Source: Corella eumyota (lineage: Eukaryota > Chordata > Ascidiacea > Phlebobranchia > Corellidae). Taken from it: a stretch of DNA of 64,000 nt. Position numbers and translations under genes: made by a program. A model generated the notes under the pieces. It saw only the letters and a list, made by a program, of their open reading frames with translations. It did no database searches and was not told where the DNA came from. The stretch covers positions 2,542,001 through 2,606,000 of the forward strand of contig OY720100.1 in assembly GCA_963082875.1 (NCBI GenBank), written 5' to 3'. This document shows positions 11,790-26,700 of the stretch, one piece after another (position 1 is the first letter of the stretch; each line of letters opens with the position of its first letter).

Positions 11790-14700
11790 CTGGAAATAAT
11801 AAAATTTAAGTTTTAGTTAAGTTTTGTATTACAAAAAAGCTAATTTAATTTAAACATATCTAAGGGCTTGCAATCAATAAATAGTATAAAACAGTGTTTA
11901 GTAAAACATTTAAAGGTATATTGGCTCAAGTGGTTAGTATAAACACAAAAAATATGATATGTAAACATTAGAATGTAGGCACAGGCTTGTTATAAGGCTG
12001 TGGAAAATGTCTGTATAGTGTTTTTTAACTCTAAAAGGCAAGTACAATGTTTTTTTAAAGCAGATATAATAGATTATTTGAAATTTAAAGCAATATGAAA
12101 CTGAAAGATAATTTAAATCTTAAAAAAGTTATATATTATTCACATTTTACTGTTGGTAGGTTGTCGAACAGCATGAACAGACAAAAGTGGATCGGTTGAT
12201 GAAGAAAGATGATCAATAAGCATCGGATTAGGGGTTTTTGCAGAGTAAATTGGACTTAACATTACTTGTGGATAGCCATCCAACAACTGGTTGTCAATCT
12301 TTAAATAAAAAAAAAAAATTTTATGTAAAGACTCCATTTTTTAAAGTTTATTCGATTTAATATATGTTAAATATATTTTTAAAATTTGCCCGATTTAATT
12401 CAGAACACTTCCTATATTACACAAGGTCCAATGTTCAATCCCCAATGCTCTTATGCTGTAGCATCCTTGAGTAAGGCGCTGTTAACAGTATTAACTCCTG
12501 CTGAGCCAGCTCTTTATCAGCGGCTTAACTATCGAAATTTCATTTTATATAATATCCGAAACTGCTAAAAGCAACTCAAGACTGGGTCGGGGAAACGGTT
12601 TGTTATGTTAAAGTCGTGAAGTTGACCTTTTCACATTGGTTTTAAAGATAAATACAAAAAAGTTAGGCTAAAGAAAACAAAACTTAAATTAAAATAAATT
12701 GTATTCTTACTTGTATTTTTTGAACTCTCAACAGAAAAGTTTCTTCGCCCGGCATTACACTAATTTCCATATGAACTCCATTCATTGTTAAATAAATCAA
12801 CTCTTCAGGTGTATTACTAACTAACGATACACCTAACCCTTTCACCATGCTTACTGTTAGGTTAAATCTTAAACTTGAATGCTGATTGCTTGAATTTGTT
12901 CCAGAAGAATCTTTTGCGAAGTGTTTTTCTGGCTTGCTTTCAACCATTGACCAATCAGAATGCTTCATGTCTATTCCAGCCCTTTTTTGCCTAAAGTTAA
13001 GTAAATAATTTTAGAAAATTTAAGATAAGACTATGTAAAAATGATTAAACACAAAGTAGTACAGTGCAAATGTAAATCTTAACTTATAAAGTAATACTAA
13101 TGTCAAAAATACTGAGTAAAAGGTTACCTTATATCCACAATTCTTAACACTCTTGTAGGTCCATCCCTCACAACTTTAAGCGATAACATTCCACTACCAG
13201 GAATAAGTTTGTGTCGTGAACAACTTTCGTGAGGCAATATTACCCTGTGTTCTTCAAATGAAGCCAACTTTACTATTCCTCCTACTTCTAAGTAGTTGGT
13301 CTGTTAAATTAAATGTTGAAATAACAAGTCTTTAATTTAAAATTATTATAAAGAAAAATGAACAACTTAAATAGATCGCTAACCAACTTAGACCAACTTA
13401 AGGCAGTAACCACCTTAAACAAATTTACCCCTCCAGGCTAGGCAAACCCTATGTCCAAACTCATAAGACCTCACAAAAAAAAACTACCCCCAATTCTTGC
13501 CGAAGTTCTACTTGAGATAACCTAAACTAATTTTGTTTACCTGAACACACAAATTCTTGTGCCTGCACTTCAACCTTCCCTCGCTAAACGACCAAGTTTG
13601 CGTCGATCTTCTTCGTTCGTCTTCAGCTCTCAGTGCAAGGGGAATACCCTCTATCGATCCCATGTTGAAAGCCATCTCTGAAATGTCGAGGACCATTCTG
13701 GGGGCTCTTCTGCGACGATGTGCTGCTCCATCACTGTCATTTTAAAGTAAAGTTCATTAAATTTCTGTTCTTAAATTTAAAGAACAGTATATTCCAGCCT
13801 TTAAGAGTTATTCAAACAATTTTTACAAATAAACCAATTTTGTATTTAAAAAACACAGCCCCACCTTGTGGACATTTCTTTCTCGGGAGGAGATGATCCT
13901 TCATGGAATATCTTCCCATCCGCAGTCATCCTCCACAACTGGCTTCTCTTGCTTGATCTTAGAGGTTGAAGAGAGATGATGTTGGAACGATGATCACCCT
14001 GGACTTCTAGGACGAGCACAACAGCTGTGTGATTGCTGTGACCTGAAGATTTTAAATAAAATAACAAAATATTACTAAAAAGTATATTTAGTAATAATAA
14101 ATGCTTTAGAAAATTTTGTTAAAATATCACTTTAAATACTGTTTTTATATTTTAAAGTTATAACCCATAATTCAAAACTAGTTTATTATGTTTCAGTTAA
14201 GTTAGAAATTTTTTTATTTTTTGGCTTCATTTGTTTGTGTGACATTTGTACATCAAGTTTATGATTCCTAAACTAGTAATTTAGTAAATAAGGTAACTTA
14301 CCAAATACTGATTTCTGTAGTACAGGAGTTCCAATGGTGATGTAAATATAATTTTCATAAAATAATTCCTTCTCTGTTCCAATATTACTCATATCTAATC
14401 TTGCACTTGATGACCCACCTATCAATTAAATAAAAAATTAATACATCATGTTTTTTTACAAAAATACAATTATACATGAGTTTATACATAAAACAGAATA
14501 AGCAAATTTTATTGCTAACACTTCACCTCTAACATTGCATTGAATATGATGTGGTAAACAAGGTTCATCGCAAGCATAAGCAAGCCTGGATTCAGCAGGA
14601 ACTTCAGTGTTATATCCTTCCTCTGTACCAACCTTTATGTCAAATTTTATTGTTTGTTAGAGTTATCCTATTTTTAAATAAGTTTAAAATGAAAAAAATT

Positions 14701-17700
14701 ATAAACCCCCCAAAATACAACAAGTGTCAAGTATGCATAAGATAAGCTACTTTTACTCTTACTAATAAATAGCCCGCCTGACATTTAGATTTTAATTGTT
14801 AAAATATGGTTACAACTACAAAGTTATTCTTGCTTCCCTGGTAATTTACCGCAGACCACAAATGGCAGTTTTATTTTTATTAGTAGGCCAAAGAATGGGA
14901 CAAATATATGTATATCGAGTTTTATTACATGTGAATTGAATGTTATACATTAATCATTTTATGTTAAAATAGTACTTCTTACTTGTTTAAATATAATAGG
15001 AGCGGATGACATGTTATCCACCCTTAAAGGAGGAGGAACAATGTTAGGATCAGCATCACTGACACAAATGCAATATGTAGCATCCACTAATGTTACTTCT
15101 ATGCTGAGGAATACACAGTGAGGGGAAAGTGGATGAAGTTCACCAACTAAAATATTTAAAAAAAAATTAAACTAATTTCGGATTTTTTTTGCAACAGTTC
15201 TAAAAATACATTGTTCATTAATACATTATAAGCACACTTAAATATTTATTTTCAACAATACTTTCAACAATTTTAAACTGTTTCTAATAAAAAATGACAA
15301 GACATTATATATAAAATAAGTTAACATTACATTTTTTTACACCTTTACCTTAAAAAAAACAAATTTGAAACTTTTAACCACATTTTTTTACCTGTTAACC
15401 TGTGTGATCCAGCAGCAATTCTAAGTTGAACGTGGAAAGCATCTGTTCTATCAATAAAGAAGCCACCAGACCAGTGACAAGTTGATTCATCTGCTAACTT
15501 AACACACAATAAAGTGTCAAGATCTACTCTTGGCCAGTGGAATACTGCACTGGATCCTAAATAAAAAGCAAAATTAGTTTAGCTATATATTAATAAAATT
15601 AAATTACAAATAGGGGTTAAAGGGGTATAAACCAAAATATTTAATAGTTCAAAATCTATATTTAGTGATAGAAAAATACTATTTGAAATTAATTAAAAAA
15701 TTAAAAATCTATTGAAAAAATAATAATAAACAAAAAAATATAAATATAAAAAAAAATAAAGGTTTTTAAGTAAAACAATAGAGTTATAAAACCAATTTTA
15801 ACTCACCTGGCATAGTTGTTAAGTGACAATTAGTCCCATAAGCATCAGAAGTATAAGAAATTGTATGACGCTGAGCAAAACTAAGTTTACGGGCTTTAGT
15901 TTTATTAATAAGCAGAAAGCGAGGAGCGATGGTGACGATATGAGTGTGCAAATATCTGCCCCAACCCCTCCTCACACTTATACCGATGTAAAACTCTCGT
16001 GCTGGAGTGTTGTCATTTGTAATCTGTAAAATTTATAATAATATGGTAAATATCATCGCTCTATGACTAAAAATAAGAAATATTGGGTTAAAATTGTACC
16101 CAATTTTCATATTATGCAACTAAAAGTGCAATATTTTTATGTTTTTAAAAAAAACTAATTCAACAACTTAAATTTTTAAAGGCCTTTAGAAACACAAGTC
16201 CAAAGCCACTATTGTCATTTTTCGTAATATTGTTGCACTTTAAAATTAAAAGCTGTTCAAGATAATTCACCCATGCACCACAAACAGCAGTTTCGTTTAT
16301 TTTACAGCGCTATACAATAGACATACATATACTTTGTCCAGCAAGCCTTATTATACTAAGATACATTTTATATTCCACTTACTACTTTTAAATTCCTTGT
16401 ACATGATCCTCCATCAGTTGAAAAATTCTCACAAAAAATCGCTTTGCCAGCGGTGTTTCTTTCTTTAAACAAATCATCCATCCTAACTTCTCTGCCTAAC
16501 CTCATAGTACACAAATAAGGTTCATTGCGATCAGTATAAGAAAACATTAGTGGTTGTAAACTACGTGCTTGCTCATGTGCTCTATGCTGGCCTGCTGCTA
16601 ACTTTTGGCAACCTTCTTGCTTAACTATTATTGGAAGGCCTAAAATATAACAAAAAATTTAAAGGAAAAAAAAACAAACTTTAAAGTAGAAATTTTATGT
16701 TATGATTAAGGAAAATTGGTGACAATAAAATCCTTACTTACAATGTTAAATTTCAGCAAAAGTTAAGTATAAAACACACTGTATTCATTGTAATAATACT
16801 AAACCAAATAAAAGAGAACTACCCTTATTATAACTAAAAAAGACATACTTAAAAAACCTAAGTCACCACAAGAAAACATACAATTTACAAATTAAAATAA
16901 CACAAAATATATAGGAACAATTAAATTATATTTTACTTATATAATAAAAGGTATTTTCTAACCTGTTTTATTTACAATCCAGTATCCAGCCATGATTGAG
17001 ACTTTAACTGAACAATCTAACCTCCATAATATTCTTACGTTTAAGATTAAAGTTCGATTTTCATAATCACCCAACATCATTCGCATCTAAATCAAATTAA
17101 AAATTTATTCATCGACTAATGAAAGCAAAAAATAACCAAATTTTACCACAGCTGGTTTTAATAACAGTAAAATATTAAAAAGGGAAGTTTTTGAGGGTAA
17201 TGTAAAATAAGTAAATAAATAAAAATTTGGATTTTAACAAAATTGAATCATAACAAAAATAAAAACTTTCCTAATTTTAACAATTAAACAAAAAATCCTA
17301 AATCTTACCTGTGAGTTTTGAACAACTGAAGGTATAACCACCTCCTTACAGGAAATAAATCCATCGACCAAACAACCCAAGGTCAAGGGTGAAAGGTCAT
17401 CTGAAGGGGATACATAGACATGGTGGGGAGTGGCATCAACACCAGGTTTTAAAGTCCCATTAACCAGAGTATCCTGTTCAGAAAATATAATTTATAAATA
17501 ATTTTCGAAAAAAAAATTTGTTTAAAACCAAATAAATAATCATTACTCTGATGTAATACTGAAGATCAGATGGAAGAAGGTTGGAGATGACAAGAGGAGG
17601 AAGAATGATAATTGTGTGTCCAGGAAGTTGCTCCGAGGAGCTTGTATCTGCTTGCTCCTGGATCTCTCCCAAGGTTGGGTAAGGTTTTCGGTGAATGCTT

Positions 17701-20700
17701 ACAGCAAAACTGAAAATAAAATCAATTTAAAACCAAATTAATTTAAAAAAAGGTAAAATTGTCATTTGTGGTGCACAGTAAATTTTCTCAAGCAATTTTT
17801 TTAAGCTAGCATATTCAGCTAAATAAATTTAAAATTCAATTCCCAAACTTACTAAAAAGGAGGTCTCTCCAGTTGATTAGTAGAAGGAATACAATCAATC
17901 TAAATATAAAATTGATTAATTAAGAATTAAAATATAATAGTAAAATATAAAAATCTAACTTAACATAACCAACATATACAAAATCAATTTTACAAATAAA
18001 CTTACAATTTCAGATTGCACGGTTTTGTGTTTCGGCATGTCCTTCCAAATAATTGAAGTCGTACTATAATGATACGGTCCAGTGATTTTACATCGAGGAC
18101 AAATACGAATCGAACATGATGTCATCTCAATGGGAACATATTGAGTCTCACCAGGCAACAATCTGAACAAGAAGTACACGGTAGGTTAAGTCTCAAAGTA
18201 CATTTATTTTATGTAAAAAGAATTTAGCACATATTATCGCAAGTTGGAAAAGTTTATTTAACGACAAGTCAATCTAATGACATTTAATGAAATGAGAGTT
18301 TAACACGAAGACAACCCAACCTCGAAAAGTTTATTTGACCAAAACAATTCAAAGGGTCGACCCTACATTTAATTCAACCTAATGTGGTCGCAACTCTTAA
18401 CTAATAATTGCCTGAAATATTTTACTCGAGCACCACAAATGTGAGTTTTATTTGTTTTGCAAGTCTTTAAATTGAATACATAAATTGTTTACTAAGCTTC
18501 ATTATATATTATTTAGCCTCCAACTACGGGCCTAAAGGTTTCTGGTTCGAGCCGCACCAACGTCACACTATTCGCCCTTGAGCCCGGCGTTTACGGATTG
18601 CTCATAACACGTTATAACAGCACACCCTTCCCCAATAAAAAATATAAAATCTATCACCTTAAGGTTATATGGGGAAAAAAAAGGACAAGCAGTTATTATA
18701 TTAAGATGTCAAAAGCTGCATTGCCTCTAAGTTAAATTGACTTTAAACCAAATAAAGCTTGACAAGATGTTGCCACGAAATATAAGTTATTCAAAAAAAA
18801 ACCTTTTTTAATTTTTAATTAAAGCACTTACATTGGCATGGTTTGTGAGCCTACATTTTCGCCACAATCCAACCTTAACTGAACAGGAATTTTTACTCTA
18901 CTTCTCACAGCAAGTGCTGATCTGATTGTCACAACCTTTTGTGCACTGCCCTCCAATGTTACACTGAATACAACTCGAACTGGAACAGAAGATCTAAAAA
19001 TATTTAAGTAATATTTATTTATACCTTAAACATAGAGAAACATCTGTTACCCCAATCCAGTCTTAAGTTGCATTTAGTCAATTTATGGACCATTTTGCCT
19101 GGGAAATAAACTGTTAATTTTTTTCATTTGGCAAAATTTAGAACAGTATAATTCAATTCGTCCTACTTTAAGGATGCTACAACATAAAAGTATTGTGAAA
19201 CCCAAGGCTTCATGTGGTGAAGTGTACAAAATAAAATCACTTGAAAAGTAGTACTTACTCATAAATGTTGGAACTTGTGTTAATTTGCTTGTAAGTATGT
19301 CTGAAGTAAACTCCAACTTTACTAATTGTAACTGGTTGCAAGGTTTTCCATTTGCCAAGTTGAACTTTTATCTAAAAATTCAAAAAAAAAAATTTAAAAA
19401 AAATTAATATCACAAAGCGAACCAGAAACTAGCGGTAAACCGTAAACCACGATCTGCAGTTAACTCTTTTGGGAATACCGAAACGAGCAACCCATTGTGA
19501 AATAAAAGCGCGGGCCACCATTACAGTTTCTAATAGGAATGACTTCTGGCCATCTAGTGATTGTCCGCGCGAATTGCCATCTGCCGCATGTCCATAAACT
19601 CTACGTTGCTGAGAGCTACTCGAATATCTTTCGGCATGTGCTGAAGAAATATATGTTTGAATAAAAAGTCGGATTTGTGGCCGCCATTAAAGCCAACAAC
19701 ATATCAACCATCAAACACGACGGTCTACGGTCACCCAAATCAGGCATTTTCAGTATCAACACTGCGCGTTCTTTTGAAGAAAGCGTAAAAGTGGAAATCA
19801 AAGGTTTTTAAGGGCGATGTACTTTTCTTCTGCCGGCCGATTTTCCATGAAGTCAAGGACCCGTTGTGCAGTGGTTTGATCCAGAGCAGAAATAACGTGG
19901 CAATATTTTTTCATGTCTGTTGTGATGCCCCTAATTGTAAATTGTGCCTCGGCCTTTTGAAACCATAGTAGTGGTTGAGCAGTCCAAAACGTCGGCAATT
20001 TTGTTGTCATCGCATTTTGTTGTTGTGGTTCTTTATTTACTGAATTTCACATACTAGTTATTTACTACTCACTTTAAAATTTAGTTTTAAAGCGTCGGGG
20101 TCACCAATAAAACGAACCAGAAACTACAGTATGTGTCACTTTTTAGAAAGAGAATTAATGTGATTAAAACAACAGTTAAATAGCGAGAAGAAGATACAAA
20201 CAGTAATTAACGTGTGTCTGGACCCTAGCAATTTACTTGATTAAAATAGGTACGTAAGTGTTATTATAATCGCTTGTCTACATAGTAGTCACCGCTACAA
20301 TCATTTAACACTGACCTGGGAAAATATAATGCACTAAAATTTTTTTTTAAATTGATGAAAACTTGACCCAACCTGATGTAGTTTAAGTGAAGCTGTTCTG
20401 TCGTGTCTTCTCTTTTCATGGATTGTAGCAAAGTGGAAAGTTTGTTGATCTCCTGGGTAAACTTCAACCCATTTACCTTGCTCTGAGTTATCTGAAGTAG
20501 CTTTTTTAGACCCTGAATCAAAAATATATTAAAAAAAAACATTAAATTTGGAGAGGTAATATTTTATAGTCACTAAAACGTTAAAAAGTTACAAAAATTA
20601 GGATACATTTACTACTTCATATAATATATTTTAGCAGTCTTTTAATGCTATTTTATTTGCGTTTGTCATAACCATTAAGGCGTAGTATAATTTATATTTA

Positions 20701-23700
20701 ATTTTTGCATCTTTATTATTAAAACCATAAAATTGACAAAACTACACAATTTAGAATTGACAAAACTACACAATAATTTTAATGTGGATTAATTTAGCAT
20801 AATCCAAAAACATTCACACTTTACCTGTAGAAAATTGATCAACTTGTGCAGAAGTTTGTGTTGCAAATTGTAATAAACAACCGGTCAAGTTCCTTAATAT
20901 ATAAGGTACAAAAGGTTGTCTTTTTTTCTGCTTCACACTGATTGGATCATTTACTTTGGCATAATGATGTCTCCAAGTATTACCAGTCATCTTGACTGTT
21001 TCAATCAGTGTGGAGGTAACACTTACATCAAACCTAAATTTAAAAAAAAAACTATTTTAAAAATTTATTTTACTAAAAAAAGTGTAAACAAAATTATTAA
21101 TAATCAATAAATCGACAGCTTGGTGTAGTGGTCAGAACACATGGATTCACTACACAATATCTTGAGTTCGATCTCTACTGCTCTCTTGTAACACTCAACA
21201 GCAACTTATAATTATAGAGAAAATTAAATTTAAACACTTTAAAAACCAAACCTGTCAAAGGCTTTGAGCTGTAGATTCCAATTTCCATTATTACTTGCAT
21301 CAAAATTGGAACCATTCCTGGTTCTTAACTCATGGTTCCAATTTAAACCACATTTCCATGGTTCTAAAAATGGTTCCCACAGGGACCTCATTCTAGTAAA
21401 AAATAATAGAATTTCAAGTTTGAATTATTAAAATTTTTCTTAAGTTTTTCAATTTTTAAAAAATTCAGAGAAAAAATTCTGGTAACATTTTACCTGTTAT
21501 AATAATCTCCTGTTAATTTAAAGCTGGCATAACCATATTGCCCATGCAGTAGTTCAACCATTGAAGTGATCGTATGTTTGGCTAAATTCTGATTCACATT
21601 CAATCTGTGAACAGCTATCTCAGTTAGAGGAACATCGCAGTCTTCTGCACAATCATCAATTAAACAAATACGAGCATGATCCACCATTAAACTTAACTTG
21701 GCTATGTTTAAGGGAACAGGTTTTTTGAGCGTTGGTTGATTTTTAATTTCCTACAAGAAAAATAACGCCTTAAATAATAAATTTTTGAATACCTCTGTTT
21801 ATAAAATGATGAATTTGAAAGCAAAACTGTATTAGCCATTAAAATTTGATTAGTAATTAGATTTATAAATCAATTTATCCTCAATGCCTTTTTATAAAAT
21901 TTAGACTAAAAAATTTACACATATTTTAAATTGGTTACAAAATTACTCGAAAAGTACAAGCTAGCCAAGATCTAAATAATATCTAAACAATCTTAAAATT
22001 AGTAATGAAATGTCACAAAAAAAACAAACAAAAAAGTCACCTTAACAAAAGGCTGTAAAGTTGCATTCGCAACCAACCATGATCCAGAATTTGAAACATT
22101 TCCTGAGTTGATGGTGAGTGCATGAACCACGTCACTTCGGGAATATCCTAACTCGACTAATCGCTCTATAGCCTCCTCTGGTGGTTGATGTATAGCACGA
22201 TGATTAGAAGATGACGATCCATGGAGACTGTTGATCGATGATGTGGAACTGGAGGTTGACACTTTAAACAGATTAATGTTTAGTAAACACTTTATAATAA
22301 CTTAAATTTTTTTTAAATTTATTAGTTTTAATATAACATTAAGTACATAAAACTAAACAAATTCTTACTAGGCTTCTGTCCTCTGGCTTGTGATGGTAAA
22401 GATTTAAGAATAGACAAGAACAACATAACATCGTTGTAAGAAACTCTCATGTTCAACTCTGTCATGTGAACATCCAACAAATTTCTGTAAAGTTAAAAAA
22501 ATATTTCTAAGTTCTAAATAAAGTTTAATTTAAATTTTAAACTCTAGCAGAATATTAAATAAAAATTGCACAGCAATAAAAAACCATAAATATATAGTTA
22601 GTTATAAAAGGCTACATTGTCAATTATAGCTATTGCTTTACATGTCCTTACTATATATATATAAACTTAACATAAAAATTGCTTGCCCTAACTCTTAATA
22701 ATAAGCAGTAATAGTACAAATTGCTTAATATGTGCAGATTGTCCTATATGGGTTTATACCATTATTTAAATACTGATTAAAGAAAAATAATATCAACCTG
22801 TCCAGTAAAGTAAGATCTTGATCGATTTGATCTTGTGTTAAATCTTTTTGTTTTAAAGGTCGAACTTCAAGGTTAATTGTGAGTGGATCTATTATAGAGA
22901 GAGCCGTCTCATTTTCCTTGTCCAGTTGACATGAAAACACCTAAACAAACATTTTACTTTTTTTGTCAAATAAAAAGTATTTTACAAATTAATTTTAAAA
23001 TGCCAAAAGTTTAAAATAATAAAGTTTTTTTTATCCTAAAATCAGATACCAATTGTTAAAAAGTTAACAAAATTCATTTATGCAAACATAAAATAAAAAC
23101 ATGATTTATTTTTGTTAAATGTTTATTAATTAAAAAACTTTAAAAAATCGTTTCACCTCCAAACTCTGTAAACTGCATCTGAGTGGCAAGTCACTCAAGT
23201 CATTACCACCTGCTCCGTCGGGTGCAAAGTTGAGCAGGGCTGTTGACCGCAATATGACTCCGTCAGTGTCATAACTTGTACAATCTTCAACCATCACAAA
23301 CTCTGTGTCCGTGAAACTCATTTTAAAAATATTCTTACGAACTTCGGGCTCCAGTTGACCACTCTGAACAAAAAAAATTATACAAAATCAAATAAAAAAT
23401 TAAATTGGCACTTTAAAAAAAATCTAAATTGTAAAACTCCAAAAAAGTCTTACAACGCTTTTTTTTAATAGAAAACTTGTTAAAAACAGTATGCCAAGTT
23501 TTTAAATTTTTTTAAATACAATTTTTGTGATCAGTGGAAAAAATGGCTAAACCCAAAGTAGATTATATCATAAACTCAAGGGCTAATTTTTTTAATATTG
23601 TTAAAGTTTTAACTAACCTTATCCAAACCTCTTTGATTTCCAGAATCTTGTTGCCCATATTTTGCCATAAGTTGAGCTGTTTTAGCCCTCAAAGAATCAC

Positions 23701-26700
23701 ATCTTTTCTGGTTTGGGTTCTCAATCAAGTATTTGTTGGTGTCTAACAACCAGTTTACTATAACGTATACTCTCATGTTGTTAAGCAAAGCTGTCATCTC
23801 CATTAAACCTGGGCCAGATCTGTTAAAAATATTGATTAAAAGAAATTATAAAAACAATAAAAATAATCGCAAAAATTCTGAAAAAAAAGTTTAGGTCCTC
23901 TAGTAGACTTCTTCAAAAATGCCTGTGCCTAATTTCTTTGCATGTCTTAGAGAATCATTGCTAAAAAGCTTTTTGTAATAACATTTTTACAAACAAAATA
24001 AATTTTTTAAGATTTTCTGGTACAAATTTAGAATAAAATTCAATTACCTTTGAAATATCTCAAACTGCAGCAACGACTTTTCACCTCCACTAGTGTTCAT
24101 ATTTTTATTTGGATCCCCCTTTTTCTTGACCGGTCCGAGCACTGTGGTAAACACACTAGGTGGCGTATTATAATCATATTCTGACTCCTCGCTCCACCTA
24201 GTGTTATGTGCACGAAACGACTCACAACTTAGGTTTGTGGTTTTTATGTTGTTTGAGAAAGCTCGGTAACTTAGAATCGACTTAACGAAATCAATTCTAA
24301 AAATAAATAAAATTAGTTAAATGTTTGTACTTGTTAGACATGAAACATTAACCAAAATACATCCAATAGTTTTAACATCATGAAAATATTTTGGTCACTA
24401 ATTTAAAAAGTTTCATAAATTTTTGTTGCAAGAAAATGTTTAACAAAATTGTAAAGTTTTAACGAAAAAATGTATTATCAGCATACTCAAATAGTAGCAT
24501 ACTTAATTCCACATGATTTAAATAAAGCAACAGTCTTAGATAACATTATATATTAACACATTATAAATGTAACTAAGTTTATTTTTATACCTTCCTAACG
24601 ATTTAGCAGGTTGGCTAATAGTTTCATGTTGTTCAAGAAGTTCAATACTAACATTAGTGAGATCAAAATCAACACTTAAACCAGTATATACTGACCCTGT
24701 TAGTACAGTCTGTACAACAAAAATAACTGGTTAATTAACAAAATACAAATATAAGTTGGTTTTATACTTAAGTGCAAAGCATGTATATGCAAATAAAATG
24801 TGTGTGTAATTTCTAAATATTAAACACAATCAAAAGTGATATTTAAAAAAAAATTTATCCTGAATGTTGGAAGGTCGACTTCATGACCTAAACATAGAGT
24901 ACCGACAGTTCCCCTGACCTAGTCTTAAGTTGCTTTTGGCAGTTTGGGGTATTATAGATTATAACCAAAAATTAAACTGCTGATTAAGACTTGGCTTAGC
25001 AGGGGTTTATTTATTTATAAAACCTAACTCAAGGGAGCTACAGCATAAAAGCAGCGGGGCTTAAACCTAAGACTTCATGTAGTGAAAACAAGTGTTCTGA
25101 CCACTGCAGCATGCTGAGAATAAATATTAAAAAATATATATATATAGACAAAATGCCAAAACTTGTTTAAGACATACAATTCACGAAGTTTAAGTCCTAA
25201 AATCATCCATTTAATAATGCTATATCAACCATTTAAGTTTCGTACAAATACCTGTAATTTGGAGGGCTGTAATGATGCTGTAGGTTGGGGAAAATCCGGG
25301 ATAGCTTCCCCAGTATTATGATCCAACACTCCTCTTATAAGCCAGTATTGGGTGTGGTCTATAGCACAATATACTGTGGACAATCTTGCACTTAATGAGG
25401 TATCTGGTACACCTTGATGAGTGATCTCTTTCTCAAGATTTCTTTCCATCTAAGTAAACATATTAATAATATTTTAACATAAAAAAAACATAATTTATTA
25501 TAATAAAAAAAGGAAAAATTTTTAAGCTGTGTATTATAAAGAAAGGCACTATAGAGTTTGTATATAACAGGTATTTTACAATAACAGTTTGGTTGAAATT
25601 ATGTCCATACAAATAATTTACCAATTATTAAAGTTACAGTATAAATTTTAAGGTTACTTACTATTAATTTTAATTTAGATAATATCATAACAAATACTTA
25701 AAACTTGCCTGTAGTTTTAACATAGCTTTTTCTTTCAACAAAGGCTTAGCATGACATGTGACGGTATATGAAGGAAAAACTAGACTTGTTAAACAAGTGT
25801 CACTGAAAACAAAATAAAACTGTTCAAACAATTTGTAATTTAGCAAAAAAATGTAAAAATTGTGCTAAAAATAATAGCATTTTAAAAAAATTACAAGAAA
25901 CACAAAATTTAGTGTTATGTACACAAGGTATATTATTATTATTAGTCTATAAATCGCCCTTTTAAATAGTCAAAATATGGCAACTAAAATTTAATTTACT
26001 TGCGCCAAAAATAAAAGTCTTATTTATTTTGTAGGCCTATAACTTGGACATACATATCATCCACTAAACTCCATTATATAAAGATAAATTATTGCTACTA
26101 AATGAACTCAAAAATTTTTAGTTTTTACAAACCTTTCTTTAAGAACATTATTGCTTGCATAAGTAGCAGTAAATAAATCCATATCATCTAATGTTACTTG
26201 TATTACATCTAATATGCATCTACTTTCTGGTTGGGGAGAGATCTAAAGTCAAACAATTTAATTTTATTATTTAAATATATGAAACATTTTAATAACAATC
26301 TATATATGTATAAACAAATGAAATAAAATAAAAATAGTTAAAAGTATTCTTAAAATAGAATAAATCAGACAAAAAATTTTAAGACAAAAAATAGAATAAA
26401 TCATTTTTATTAAAAAAGATATTTAAAAAAATTTCTTACATCAATTAATTCTTCAGAGACATAAATACTTTTAATTTCAACACTTCTTTTCGGACTCAAC
26501 TCTGGTTCAACAATTCTCTTTGTTCCATAAGACAATGTTTCTTTGTCTCCATCACGCTTGAACGAGTTTTTGACTCTGATATGACCTTGATATAAAAATT
26601 AAAAAATATTTTGACTTAAAAAATAAAAAAATATTAATTTAAAAGTATTTAGAAATTAAAAGACGTAAATGCGAAATGTACATAAAATATTATTAATTGT

